Below are positions 36,511 to 46,315 of a DNA stretch of 64,000 nucleotides, one piece after another. The first letter of the stretch is position 1; the number at the start of each line of letters is the position of its first letter. Below the pieces are notes generated by a model. That model was not told where the DNA came from and ran no database searches. It worked only from the letters and a program-made list of their open reading frames with translations. A program made the position numbers and the translations under genes. Origin of the DNA: Neobacillus endophyticus (lineage in GTDB: Bacteria > Bacillota > Bacilli > Bacillales > Cytobacillaceae); assembly GCF_013248975.1 (NCBI RefSeq), contig NZ_JABRWH010000001.1:1426001-1490000 (forward strand), in the 5' to 3' direction.

Positions 36511-38193
36511 CTAATGACTAACTAAATTCTCAAATTCTTGTAAACTAGTAGATTGATAGATTCCAAAACGATTTAATTGCAGCAAATCATCGCTTGGATT
36601 GACATATCCTTTGCGTGTAGTAAACGCAGATACAAATCCCAATTCCTTCAGCATTTGCATAGTTGAAGCATTATATTGTCCAAATGGATAGGCAAAAGAA
36701 TGAGCGTTTAAAATATTTTTGCTGATTAAAATATCATTTTTCACGACATCGTAAGGTTGAGTAATCACATCCGATTTTCCATCGATCAAATTATGCATTC
36801 CATTTGTATGTGATTGAAAATCAAATACGTCACTCATGGCTTTTATGTCTTGTGTAGAAAGGGATTGCAGTTTGAGCGGATCAAACGATTGTCCGATTGG
36901 TTCATCACCATTTCGATTTGTAATATCAAAGTCCGTTGCTTTCATGCCATACTGCTGCAATATGGGATAAGCATTTTGTTTAACAGATAAAAGACCATCA
37001 TCAAAAGTAATCACAACAGATTTAACTGGTAATGTAATGTTTCCTTGCACAAACTTTTCTAAATCTGTTGTTAGAATTGGCTCATATCCCTGCTGATACA
37101 AATAATCCATCTCTGATTTAAATTGCTCGGTAGTAATCGTTGTACTAACACCTTCCCAGTTGCCTAAATCCTTTGCATCTAAAATATGGTGATACATTAA
37201 GACAGCAATCCCTTTATCCGCCTTAACATTTGATTCGTGGATATAGCCTAAGCGGCCTCCGAAATCAACCATGTACCAGCTGCTTACTTTCCCGATGATC
37301 GGATAGCGGTGATTATTGTTTAGAACGGCAAATGGTGTGAACTTTCCGCCTGTATGGTCATAAATAGGTTCATTGTTTTGTAATGGAATAATCGATTGAT
37401 TGATCGAATCAGCGGTATCATCATTCATAAAATCTTTATCGCTTGTTTCTTGGACATCTATCTTTTTAACATAAGCATAGGTATTACTCCATTTAACTTG
37501 TATAAGATCCTCAGAATATTGGTCATTAACGACTGCTATTTCCTGCCCTTTCAGCAATTTCCCTATTTCATCAAGACTTCCCCTTCGATTATCAAACAAA
37601 GGAGTATCGACTGTCGCTTTTATAAATTTTTGATTCGGATTTTCCGGCGGAACAGGAGCAGGATCTGGAACTGGGGGATTCTCTTTTTTCCCCTCCATCA
37701 CAGTCGAATAATGAACATAACCAATACGGCCATCAACATCTACGGCATACCAATTCCCCATTTTATAAAGAATAGGATAAGATTGTCCCATTTTAATAGT
37801 AGCAAACTGCATTAATTCCCCGGTCGAATTATCGTATACAGGAGCGTTTTTAACGGCATTGATCATGGTTGCTGTGTTTTTATATTTTGTATTGGCATTT
37901 TTATAGGGAACAGACACGGTGGGTGTTGTTTGGCCTTTGTAAACATAGCCCTTGTACCCGCCATAATCAATTTGAAGCCAATTTCCTCCATCACTTTTCG
38001 CTTTAAACGCCTGTCCTTTTGTTAATTCCCCTACTTCCACGAGTGAACCCGTACGATTATCATAAATCGGCAATGAATCTGGTAATACGGTAAAGTAGGA
38101 CATCGTATCAGCGTGAATAATATTTGGCTCTGCAGTCATTAAGGAGCAGGCGAGAACCATTCCAGATACTATTTTAGAAAATTTGTATTTCAT
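36511..38193 (-). CDS. Secreted polysaccharide deacetylase with four SH3-like repeats
   Basis: 560-residue exported protein with a signal peptide (1-29, ending IIHA-DT). Four about 70-residue SH3-like repeats follow, each with a YDNRTG/YDNSTG/FDNRRG/YDHTGG core and an aromatic-rich end such as NWLQIDYGGYKGYVYK. A proline linker lies after repeat 2. The C-terminal NodB domain (about 330-555) has MYHHIL, the metal Asp motif VVITFDDGLLS and the SHTNGMH histidines. It probably deacetylates peptidoglycan or another wall glycan. Expression is monocistronic on the minus strand. Confidence 0.87.
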   Translation of the reverse strand: MKYKFSKIVSGMVLACSLMTAEPNIIHADTMSYFTVLPDSLPIYDNRTGSLVEVGELTKGQAFKAKSDGGNWLQIDYGGYKGYVYKGQTTPTVSVPYKNANTKYKNTATMINAVKNAPVYDNSTGELMQFATIKMGQSYPILYKMGNWYAVDVDGRIGYVHYSTVMEGKKENPPVPDPAPVPPENPNQKFIKATVDTPLFDNRRGSLDEIGKLLKGQEIAVVNDQYSEDLIQVKWSNTYAYVKKIDVQETSDKDFMNDDTADSINQSIIPLQNNEPIYDHTGGKFTPFAVLNNNHRYPIIGKVSSWYMVDFGGRLGYIHESNVKADKGIAVLMYHHILDAKDLGNWEGVSTTITTEQFKSEMDYLYQQGYEPILTTDLEKFVQGNITLPVKSVVITFDDGLLSVKQNAYPILQQYGMKATDFDITNRNGDEPIGQSFDPLKLQSLSTQDIKAMSDVFDFQSHTNGMHNLIDGKSDVITQPYDVVKNDILISKNILNAHSFAYPFGQYNASTMQMLKELGFVSAFTTRKGYVNPSDDLLQLNRFGIYQSTSLQEFENLVSH

Positions 38194-38462
38194 GATTTCT
38201 CCTTTTTCTTATGTACTTTGAGAGAAAATAGAGGACTCTACTATTTTATTTTAATTCTTAGCAGTGGCGGCTTTGTCGTCTGCCATTGTTGAAAGATAGC
38301 ATAAAAAATCCCTCTTGCGTGAACAGGATAGGCTTCATTCCTACCTGTCCACACAAAAGGGATCATATCATAAAAGTTACTATTTTTTCCATTACTTTTT
38401 GTTTTCCTAGTAAACTGACAACACGGCTAAGCCTCAACCGAGCCGGCTTCTATGTGAAAACC

Positions 38463-39485
38463 TTATTTAATCCGAGCTCCGTCTTTTCCAACTTTATAAG
38501 AGTCAATTTTCGCATTGACTGCCATATGGCCATCATTGTAAAGGAAGTAGTATTTGTTCTGTACTTTAATCCAGCCAGTTTTCATTGAACCGCTGGCGTC
38601 AAAATAAAACCATTTGTTAGATACTTTTACCCAGCCCGACTTCATGGCTCCACTCGAATCCATATAGTACCATTTGTTGGCCACTTTTACCCAACCTGTA
38701 GTCATAGCACCTTTGGCATTTAAATAATACCATTTACCGCTGGATTTGACCCATCCGGTTTTCATCACTCCGTTATCATCAAAGAAATACCATTTGCCAG
38801 CATCCTTGAACCAGCCTGTTTGGAAATCACCATACTCATCAAAGAAAGTCCATTTGTTTCCTACTGTTTTCCAACCTTTTGTTTTTACCGTTAGTGTAAC
38901 AGGGGAGTTATTCCCTGATTGATCTGCTAAAAATCCGGTTAGGACAAATGGTGAATCTGGTTCATTATCACTTTCCGGATCTAAAATCGCTTGATCCATC
39001 TCCGCTGCCATTGGGATCAATTGAGTTTTTAAATCATCAATTGTTAAATTAGAAGTATCCTCTCCAGCGGTGTTAGTTGAACCCATTTCCTTATCCACTC
39101 TTTGTGCCCATGCAGAAAGTTTAGTAGAGTCTAAAACAGCTTGTTTATTCACGAAATGGATGTCATAGTCATCTTTTGTTAAATGAGAAGCTGCCAGCTG
39201 ACTATAATCAAAATTCGGCGGCAATACAGAAAGCGTATCAGCATTGTCTGATGTTAATACAATCTTTTGAATAGCTTGGCTGGCGTAATCAGAATCGCCT
39301 ACTAAATCCAGGTAGAACTTGTTATCTCCTGTGTTCACAGCATTAATAGTTTTACCATTTTCTAAAACAAATGAAATACTTGAAAGCTTAACAGTATTAT
39401 TTTCTGCAGCATGTGATAGGCTCGCAGGAAGCACTGTCATCAAGAAAATGAACAAAAAGCTTCCAAGTGCAATAATTCTTTTCAA
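38463..39485 (-). CDS. Secreted protein with choline-binding-like repeats
   Basis: 340-residue exported protein. After a signal peptide (1-26, ending SHA-AE), a domain of about 170 residues (VKLSSISFVLENGKTINAVN... to TLTVKTK) matches no family I recognise. About six wall-binding repeats follow (near 200-325), for example GWVKSSGKWYYLNAKGAMTT, and the tail MAVNAKIDSYKVGKDGARIK. The repeats have the aromatic pattern of CW_binding_1 modules. It is divergent in sequence from its neighbours in the first half, so its binding target or activity is open. Confidence 0.85.
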   Translation of the reverse strand: MKRIIALGSFLFIFLMTVLPASLSHAAENNTVKLSSISFVLENGKTINAVNTGDNKFYLDLVGDSDYASQAIQKIVLTSDNADTLSVLPPNFDYSQLAASHLTKDDYDIHFVNKQAVLDSTKLSAWAQRVDKEMGSTNTAGEDTSNLTIDDLKTQLIPMAAEMDQAILDPESDNEPDSPFVLTGFLADQSGNNSPVTLTVKTKGWKTVGNKWTFFDEYGDFQTGWFKDAGKWYFFDDNGVMKTGWVKSSGKWYYLNAKGAMTTGWVKVANKWYYMDSSGAMKSGWVKVSNKWFYFDASGSMKTGWIKVQNKYYFLYNDGHMAVNAKIDSYKVGKDGARIK

Positions 39486-39574
39486 TTTAATCCCCCTCGT
39501 TTTGGTTAATACTTGTTTATAATAACCTAGATTATTAATCTAGGAAACTTCCAATTATACCATATTAATCATTC

Positions 39575-40228
39575 TTAGTTTAAATAGGCTAATGCCTTTG
39601 CTAAAATCGTTTGGCTTGTCTGTTTTTTTACCTCTAAATAGTGATCTTTAATTGGCTGTGCTTCTCCCGCGCTATATCCGGACTTTTCCAAATCATGTAC
39701 TAAGGCATTGAATATAGTATTGAAGGATGCATCAATATTGGTCTCTACCATACGAGCTGCATGACCATATTTCGCATAAAAATAAAAGTAGGAAATGTCC
39801 TCGCCTTTTGCCTTCTTTTCTTTGTATTCCGCAGCAGCTGATACTAGCAGACTGTCTAACTTACTATTCGCCTCGTTTTCCAAATCCAGAAAGGACGGCT
39901 GATATTTTGTGATAATGGCAGCATCTGTAATCTTTTGAAAAGCATGTGAAGCTGTGCTATCTTTATTTAGCACTGCTGATTTCCCTTTTTTCAAAGCGGG
40001 TTCAGTGTTGGTACTTGCCATAATTGGAGTCACTTTATTTCCAGTTTGGTTTGGTTCCTTTTTGATGTTTGAATCAGGTAATTTAATTTTGACACCACTT
40101 TTAACTATTTTCTCTACTTTCGGATCAGCCGTATTGTACTGTTTTACATTGAGAAGATAATAAAGGGTTCCTCCCACTCCTGCCACTAGCAAAACAATGC
40201 TGACGAGGAATACTTTCCACTTCATCAT
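39575..40228 (-). CDS. Membrane-anchored protein of unknown function
   Basis: 217 residues with one N-terminal membrane anchor (MMKWKVFLVSIVLLVAGVGGTLYYLL) and the remainder outside. A low-complexity linker (about 45-90) precedes a helical C-terminal domain starting ASHAFQKITDAAIITKYQPSFLDLENEANSKLDSLL. I do not recognise the family. It lies in the block of surface proteins, 89 bases upstream of the wall-repeat protein gene on the same strand, and may be co-expressed with it. Confidence 0.75.
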   Translation of the reverse strand: MMKWKVFLVSIVLLVAGVGGTLYYLLNVKQYNTADPKVEKIVKSGVKIKLPDSNIKKEPNQTGNKVTPIMASTNTEPALKKGKSAVLNKDSTASHAFQKITDAAIITKYQPSFLDLENEANSKLDSLLVSAAAEYKEKKAKGEDISYFYFYAKYGHAARMVETNIDASFNTIFNALVHDLEKSGYSAGEAQPIKDHYLEVKKQTSQTILAKALAYLN

Positions 40229-40326
40229 ACTCTTTCCACCTTTGTTATGTCAGTAAAATGCTCCTCTCTACATTATCATAGATTGTCAACGCCGAAATCC
40301 TATTATTATTTCCAATAAAACGGATA

Positions 40327-40359
40327 GAAAGCTCCGCTTTTACAGAAGCAGAGCTTTCC
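40327..40359 (-). terminator. Terminator after the yfiBC-like exporter
   Basis: GAAAGCTCcGCTT pairs with AAGCaGAGCTTTCC around a short loop. On the minus strand the trailing sequence is only moderately T-rich. Confidence 0.6.
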
Positions 40360-40361
40360 TA

Positions 40362-42221
40362 TTAAGCATTTTCAACATTTTTAAACTGGTTATAAAACAT
40401 TTGATAGTATCTTCCTCCGGCCGCCATTAGTTCATCATGACCGCCATTTTCCAAAATCTGCCCTTGATCAATGACCATAATCGTATCCGCATCACGGATG
40501 GTGTTCAAGCGATGCGCAATAATGAAGCTAGTGCGATTTTCCATCAAGGCGAGTAATGCTTTTTGTATATGAAGCTCTGTCCGGGTGTCAATGCTGCTGG
40601 TGGCTTCATCCAAAATCAAAATAGACGGTTTCGATAAAATCACCCGCGTAATCGCAAGCAACTGACGTTCCCCTTGGCTTAAATTGCCGCCATTTTCTGA
40701 TAGCACCGATTCATATTGCTTCGGCAAACGTTTAATAAAATTGTCCGCACCCGACATTCGCGCCGCCTCCCGGACCTCTTCATCGGTCGCATCGGGCTTG
40801 CCGTATTTAATATTTTCCTTAATCGTTCCCGTAAATAAAAACGTATCCTGAAGGACAAAACCAAATGTGCGCCTCAGGGAATCCCTTGTATAATCGCGGA
40901 TATCCCGGCCATCCAGCAGAATTCTTCCGCCGGTTACATCATAAAATCTCGTCAGCAGATTCACAACCGTCGTTTTACCGGCGCCTGTCGGCCCAACCAG
41001 TGCATTGCTGGAGCCAATTTCCGCCTCGAAGCTAATATTTTTCAAAATCGGGACATCCTGTCGATAGCCGAAGCTGACATTCTCAAACACGACATGCCCT
41101 TTTGGATTTTCCAGTTTCAATGCATGCGGCGGATCTTCAGACTCCTCTTGTTCGTCCATGATTTCAAATACCCGTTCAGCACCGGCAACGCCGGACTGCA
41201 GAACGTTAAAAATATTAGCCAGATCATTTAACGGACGGACGAATTGTCTCGAGTAGGTAATAAAGCTGGCAATCGCCCCGACCGTCACAATATTCTTGAC
41301 TGCAAGGACCCCGCCGACAACTGCCACGACCGCAAATCCCAAGTTATTAATCACGTTCATAATCGGCATCAAAAATCCCGACCATACTTGTGCCTTAAGG
41401 CCGACCTCACGAAGCCCCTCATTTAGCTTATCAAATTCTTCAATCACTTTATCCTCATGATTAAAAGCTTTCACCACATCAATTCCGGAAATTGTTTCTT
41501 CAATGTGCCCATTTAATTTGCCAAGCTGGTCCTGCTGCCCCTTAAATAACACACTCGTCCTTTTGGCAATAGTCCGTGTTAGCAGGAAAACAAGCGGGAC
41601 GGTAATTATACTGGCCAGCGTCAATAGCGGGCTTAAAATCAGCATCATCACAAATGAACCAACAATGATAATCAATCCGGACATCAGCTGGGTGGTTGAT
41701 TGCGACACCGTTGTACTCACATTATCCACATCATTTGACAGACGGCTCATCATATCGCCATGTGTTCGAATATCAAAAAAGGCAATGGGAAGCTTTTGTA
41801 GTTTGGCAAACAGGGAATCCCTTAGACTTTTCACAATCCGCTGGGCCACACCCGCCATCAGCCACCCTTGCAGAAATGTCAGCACGCCATCACCAATATA
41901 AGAACTGGCCAGCACAACAATCATGATTTCCAGAAGATTAAAGTCCACTTTTCCATGATTTAAGCTCATGGAATCAACCGCTTTTCCAATAAGGTACGGA
42001 TTCATCAGCATGAGAGCAGAGTCCACTAAAATGGAGACAAAGATAAAAGCAAGCATTTTTCGCTCTTTTCCAAAATAAGTCCAAAGCCGTCTTAATGTCC
42101 CTTTAAAGTTCTTCGGTTTTACTACGGGACCGCGAAACCTGTTAGCTCCCGCTGGCATACCGCCTGGTCTCATTGGAGGAGGGACAGGCGGATTGTTCTG
42201 TTGCCCCACATTGTTCGCCAT
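40362..42221 (-). CDS. yfiC: Heterodimeric ABC exporter subunit (YfiC-like)
   Basis: Half-transporter: six membrane helices (about 60-340) then an ATPase. It has 619 residues from the ATG at 42221, which follows AAGGAGGTG inside the end of the upstream gene. A Pro/Gly-rich N-terminus (NNPPVPPPMRPGGMPAG) precedes the membrane domain. Walker A is GPTGAGKTT, signature LSQGERQ, Walker B SILILDEATSSID with the catalytic Glu. The partner lies directly upstream with a one-base gap. Substrates are probably lipophilic drugs or lipids, by family. YfiC fits by size and pairing. Confidence 0.82.
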   Translation of the reverse strand: MANNVGQQNNPPVPPPMRPGGMPAGANRFRGPVVKPKNFKGTLRRLWTYFGKERKMLAFIFVSILVDSALMLMNPYLIGKAVDSMSLNHGKVDFNLLEIMIVVLASSYIGDGVLTFLQGWLMAGVAQRIVKSLRDSLFAKLQKLPIAFFDIRTHGDMMSRLSNDVDNVSTTVSQSTTQLMSGLIIIVGSFVMMLILSPLLTLASIITVPLVFLLTRTIAKRTSVLFKGQQDQLGKLNGHIEETISGIDVVKAFNHEDKVIEEFDKLNEGLREVGLKAQVWSGFLMPIMNVINNLGFAVVAVVGGVLAVKNIVTVGAIASFITYSRQFVRPLNDLANIFNVLQSGVAGAERVFEIMDEQEESEDPPHALKLENPKGHVVFENVSFGYRQDVPILKNISFEAEIGSSNALVGPTGAGKTTVVNLLTRFYDVTGGRILLDGRDIRDYTRDSLRRTFGFVLQDTFLFTGTIKENIKYGKPDATDEEVREAARMSGADNFIKRLPKQYESVLSENGGNLSQGERQLLAITRVILSKPSILILDEATSSIDTRTELHIQKALLALMENRTSFIIAHRLNTIRDADTIMVIDQGQILENGGHDELMAAGGRYYQMFYNQFKNVENA

Positions 42222-42222
42222 G

Positions 42223-43947
42223 TTATTGCACCTCCTTGCCCATTTGCGAGCGATAGATTTCCTGATAGACTTGGCAATCATTCATAAGTGTATGATGGGT
42301 GCCGACTCCAACAATTTCGCCATGATCAAGGACGACAATTTTATCCGCATCAATAACCGAGGTAATCCGCTGGGCAATGAGCAAGCAAGTTAGCCCCTTG
42401 GCATAGGTTTTTAACGCTTGCTTAATTTTGGCCTCAGTCGTGACATCCACCGCACTAGTGCTGTCATCCAGTATCAAAATCTCAGGCTGTTTCACCAGTG
42501 CCCGCGCAATGGAAATCCGCTGCTTTTGGCCGCCGGAAAAATTTACGCCGCCTTGGCCAATCCTAGTATGAAAGCCTTCCGGCGCCGCAGATATAAAATC
42601 ATGCGCTCCAGCCATTTGGGCAGCTTCGACTAATTCAGCCTCACTTGCATCCTCTTTCCCCCAACGAATATTTTCCGCTACACTTCCTGTGAACAAAATA
42701 TTTTTTTGCGGGACAATGGCAATCTTTTCGCGCAGTACTTTCGGGTTGATTTGCTTTATATCTTCCCCATCAACTTTAATCGTGCCGCTTGCTACATCGT
42801 AAAAACGGGGAACAAGCCCAACGAGAGTACTCTTTCCCGACCCGGTGGAACCGATAATGCCCACCGTTTCACCAGGAAGAACCGTGAGATTGATATTTTT
42901 CAATACCGGCTCACCGGATGCCTCATATGCAAATGTGACATTTTCAAAATCAATTCTTCCTTTTTCCTGGCTTGTGGCAAATGACTCGCGATTCCAAGTA
43001 ATCGAATCTTCCTGCATGAACACTTCCCCGATTCGGCTTGCCGATGCTCTCGCTCTGACATACATGTTAAACACCATGGAAATCATCATGAGCGACATAG
43101 AAATCTGGGTCATATAGTTGATAAACGCAATGATATGACCGACTTGAATATCTCCGGAATGAACACCCAGACCGCCGATCCACAGAACCACGACAATCCC
43201 CAGGTTCACCGTCAGCATAATCGCCGGACTAAAAATGGACATTAGCCGGTTCGCGGCAATAGACTGATTTTTAAAGTGCTCATTGGTCTTCGTGAACTTC
43301 TCCACCTCAACATCAAAGCGATTAAATGCCTTCACGACGCGGACACCTGATAAGTATTCACGCATCACGCCATTTACCCCGTCCAGCGCCTTTTGCACCT
43401 TAGCAAAACGCGGCAATCCCAGCCGCATGTTAATGACGATTAGCAGCGCAATGATCGGCACCACCACCGCAAGAACAACCGATAGACGAAGATTCAGCCG
43501 TGTGGCCATCACCAGACCGCCAATCGCCAAAAGCGGTGATTTAACGAAGATGCGCATCAGCCCGTTCACAAACACTTGAACCTGCGTTACATCGTTCGTC
43601 AGCCTCGTAATTAACGAGGCGCGGTCAAACTTATCTAAATTTTTAAAGGAAAGAGTTTGAATTTTTTTAAACAAATCAAAGCGTAATTCAGTGCCAAAAT
43701 TCTGTGACACGGTACTAGCCAGGACACTTCTTGTTCCAGCACTCACTGCACCAAAGGCCGTGATTAGAAGCATCAGCCCGCCCATTTGCAGCACATAATG
43801 GATATCCTTATGGGAGACACCTTTATCAATAATTTTTGCCATAATCGTGGGTTGCAGCAAATCACAAATCGCCTCAAAGGTGAGGAATAACACCGCAACG
43901 CAAAAAGTCACCCTATACTTTTTTATATACTTCGAAAAAAACTTCAT
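42223..43947 (-). CDS. yfiB: Heterodimeric ABC exporter subunit (YfiB-like)
   Basis: Partner half-transporter of 574 residues (573 in B. subtilis YfiB). Six membrane helices span about 15-310. Walker A is GSTGSGKST and signature FSGGQKQRISIARAL. The residue after Walker B is Asp (EILILDDSTSAVD) in place of the catalytic Glu. That marks the degenerate site typical of heterodimeric exporters, while YfiC keeps the canonical Glu. The stop is one base before the yfiC start, implying coupled translation. Confidence 0.84.
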   Translation of the reverse strand: MKFFSKYIKKYRVTFCVAVLFLTFEAICDLLQPTIMAKIIDKGVSHKDIHYVLQMGGLMLLITAFGAVSAGTRSVLASTVSQNFGTELRFDLFKKIQTLSFKNLDKFDRASLITRLTNDVTQVQVFVNGLMRIFVKSPLLAIGGLVMATRLNLRLSVVLAVVVPIIALLIVINMRLGLPRFAKVQKALDGVNGVMREYLSGVRVVKAFNRFDVEVEKFTKTNEHFKNQSIAANRLMSIFSPAIMLTVNLGIVVVLWIGGLGVHSGDIQVGHIIAFINYMTQISMSLMMISMVFNMYVRARASASRIGEVFMQEDSITWNRESFATSQEKGRIDFENVTFAYEASGEPVLKNINLTVLPGETVGIIGSTGSGKSTLVGLVPRFYDVASGTIKVDGEDIKQINPKVLREKIAIVPQKNILFTGSVAENIRWGKEDASEAELVEAAQMAGAHDFISAAPEGFHTRIGQGGVNFSGGQKQRISIARALVKQPEILILDDSTSAVDVTTEAKIKQALKTYAKGLTCLLIAQRITSVIDADKIVVLDHGEIVGVGTHHTLMNDCQVYQEIYRSQMGKEVQ

Positions 43948-44164
43948 TCATGTCTCACCTCGGTTGGCGCCTATTTTCATACTGTCATTATAGGATTGCC
44001 TGCCTTTATAAAACAAATAATTGACCCGTTCTAATCAATTTATAATTTTTCAGAAAGATGTGGATTTTTGGGGGATGGCAGCCTCTTACAGAGAGATTAT
44101 GTGCAGTAATGATTGATTATTTAACTGTTAAGTCAGCCCTTCCTCCATAAATGCCCTACAACGA

Positions 44165-44192
44165 AAAGAGGTCCATATTTTTCATATGGACC
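44165..44192 (-). terminator. Terminator after the ASCH gene
   Basis: GGTCCATAT pairs with ATATGGACC around a short loop and on the minus strand is followed by TCTTTTCG. The rest of the 43948-44203 gap holds no supported feature. Confidence 0.65.
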
Positions 44193-44203
44193 AAATTACC
44201 TGG

Positions 44204-44557
44204 TTATTGTTGTTCAACTGGACGGAATTCGTGAACCCACACTCTCATTTGCGGCAGCCATGGCATACCTGGGTGCATGGAAAGAATGGATTGTTTGTAT
44301 TCTTCTACATTGTTGAAGCCCTCGCGGCGCGCATCATCATCAGTCAGCTCGCCCAGGCTTTGTGAATACACCTTTTCCACAACAAACTGGCGGCCTTCAA
44401 GTGTCATGATTTCACCAGGGTCAGCATATCTTCCGTTGCGGCGAGTGGCAGTTTTTTGCCCTGCAAGCACCTTTTGAATATCTTCCTCCACAGTGATTAA
44501 TCTTTCAATAGAACATGTTTTTGGCGGCAATGCCGTACCTTGATTTTCCATTGTCAT
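44204..44557 (-). CDS. ASCH-domain protein
   Basis: Small PUA-like (ASCH) domain protein of 117 residues. The family is thought to bind RNA or modified nucleosides; no specific role is known. The core reads EEDIQKVLAGQKTATRRNGRYADPGEIMTLEGRQFVVEKVYSQSLGELTDDDARREGF. Its KT..RRN segment and closing VWVHEFRPV are typical. The ATG at 44557 is preceded by TAGGAGGAGATAAA; an in-frame ATG at 44623 has no good site. It stands alone. Confidence 0.8.
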   Translation of the reverse strand: MTMENQGTALPPKTCSIERLITVEEDIQKVLAGQKTATRRNGRYADPGEIMTLEGRQFVVEKVYSQSLGELTDDDARREGFNNVEEYKQSILSMHPGMPWLPQMRVWVHEFRPVEQQ

Positions 44558-44699
44558 TTTATCTCCTCCTAGAACTTCCTCAAATAATATTAACATTATC
44601 TTTATGTTTATTAAAAAAATCAAGTAAACCGTTTTCGAATTTTACACTATCTTCCATCTTTTTTTTACGGCAGCAAAATGGCTGGATCAAATCCGGCCT

Positions 44700-45497
44700 T
44701 TACACACGCAAATCTCTTTTTTGATAGGAGACATAAGTGACAATCACCAAAACTGCAATCACTACTAGCGATAACCCGACGTTGACCGCGTCGAGGCTGC
44801 CGTCAGCCAATACTTTTTTTGCCTCGAAATACTTAAATGGCGTGAGATATTTTAATAGTGTGATGTTCTTATTGAGATCAATCGCAATCGATAACATATA
44901 CATAACTAGCAAAATGGCCGTTCCCAATGCGCCGGCGCGCTTTGGCCTTTTTCCCGCCGCCGCAATGCCCGTTCCAAGCCCCAAAAACATCAGCTGCACC
45001 ATGAGCATGCCTGCCAGCAGCAAATAGACATCATTTAGCGATTCACCGTGCTTCATGTAATGATTGACCATTGCAAGGGAAAGAATCAGCGTCACAAGAT
45101 TAAAGATGACGATATTCACTAGTCCTGCTAACAATTTAGCTGTAACAATCTGCATCCTAGAAATCGGCTTTGCCATCAAAAACTCTGCCGTATGATCCTG
45201 CTCTTCCTTGGCAATGATATTGGCCCCAAGCATAAGGGCGTGGATGGCCGCCATCATTAATAAGTAGATAAATAGCATCCCGTAAAAACCTGTTGATGTC
45301 GATAAATTCAAGGAATCCATTCCCAAAATGGCTTGTAGTGATTTGGGCATTTGCCCAATCAGTTCATTAATGGATTGCCCGGTAGATTGATACGCACTAT
45401 ACTTGGCCATACCAGAGACCACCATGAACAAGATCCCCAAACACCAGATGATTAACGCTTTCCGGTTTGCCTTTATTTCCCGCCAAAATAAATTCAC
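44700..45497 (-). CDS. ABC-2 type permease subunit (second)
   Basis: Membrane subunit of 265 residues with six hydrophobic segments. KEEQDHTAEFLMAKPISRMQIVTAKLLAGLVNI is the cytoplasmic coupling segment of ABC-2 permeases. It is the same length as, and visibly related to, the adjacent permease (45512-46309; both contain the FLM/LTKPI(S/T)R(M/V)QIVTAKLL core). The two probably arose by tandem duplication and form a heterodimer. It is the last gene of the tetR-ATPase-permease-permease operon. Confidence 0.87.
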   Translation of the reverse strand: MNLFWREIKANRKALIIWCLGILFMVVSGMAKYSAYQSTGQSINELIGQMPKSLQAILGMDSLNLSTSTGFYGMLFIYLLMMAAIHALMLGANIIAKEEQDHTAEFLMAKPISRMQIVTAKLLAGLVNIVIFNLVTLILSLAMVNHYMKHGESLNDVYLLLAGMLMVQLMFLGLGTGIAAAGKRPKRAGALGTAILLVMYMLSIAIDLNKNITLLKYLTPFKYFEAKKVLADGSLDAVNVGLSLVVIAVLVIVTYVSYQKRDLRV

Positions 45498-45511
45498 AGC
45501 TCCGCACCTCC

Positions 45512-46309
45512 TTACACAGCATGAATGTCTTTTTTAGAATAAATTAAATAGCTGACAGTAACGGCTGCCATAATAAATAAAATCTCAATGATAACGTAAG
45601 TTGTTTCATAGCTATTATGTTTCATGATATAAGTAGTATCGTAATATTTGAATGGTGTCACATAGCGAATGGCCTTCTCGCCAATCACAGAGCCAAGCAT
45701 ATTCAAGACAAAAAACCCAAAAACAGTGCCGAGCGAAACCGACAAAACCGATTTTATTTTTGGCAAGGTGACCGAAATCAAGATACCCAATGCCAGAAAC
45801 AGGCATTCAACCCAAAACGCCGTTAGTGAAATCAGTAAAAACGCCGTCATATCAAATGTTTTGCCGCTTACAGCTTTTACCGTAATGATCGCAGCAGCGA
45901 TAAAAACAACATTCGACAGCACTAGCGAAGTAAAGGCTGACAACAGCTTGGCTGTGACAATTTGAACTCGGGTAATCGGCTTTGTTAATAAAAAGTCTGC
46001 CGTTTTTTCACGAACTTCTTTTGATAAAATCGAGGTCCCCAGATTCATAGCTTGAATCGCTCCGCACAACACGACATACGTAAAAACATATGAGTAAAAT
46101 CCTAACAGAGATGTGATCGAATTAATGGAAACTCCCAATACTTTACGAACACCCTCCGGATAATTTTCCAGTACCTTTTTAAACCCCTCGGCATCCTTTG
46201 TAATTGAAGGAAACAGGGCCATGAAAAAAATCACCACAGCAACCAATGAAAGAGTCCAAATAATCGTAGACTTCCGATTTGCCTTTAATTCATGAAGAAA
46301 AATATTCAT
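45512..46309 (-). CDS. ABC-2 type permease subunit (first)
   Basis: Membrane subunit of 265 residues with six hydrophobic segments, paralogous to the next gene. The matching coupling segment is KEVREKTADFLLTKPITRVQIVTAKLLSAFTSLV (near 98). It starts six bases after the ATPase stop. The exporter's cargo is unknown; linkage to a TetR repressor suggests antimicrobial or lipid export, an inference. Confidence 0.88.
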   Translation of the reverse strand: MNIFLHELKANRKSTIIWTLSLVAVVIFFMALFPSITKDAEGFKKVLENYPEGVRKVLGVSINSITSLLGFYSYVFTYVVLCGAIQAMNLGTSILSKEVREKTADFLLTKPITRVQIVTAKLLSAFTSLVLSNVVFIAAAIITVKAVSGKTFDMTAFLLISLTAFWVECLFLALGILISVTLPKIKSVLSVSLGTVFGFFVLNMLGSVIGEKAIRYVTPFKYYDTTYIMKHNSYETTYVIIEILFIMAAVTVSYLIYSKKDIHAV

Positions 46310-46315
46310 CGCTTA

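Noticed and set aside
43948..44203. Searched the yfiB upstream gap for a regulator or small RNA
   Set aside because: Only a terminator for the ASCH gene and AT-rich sequence are visible.
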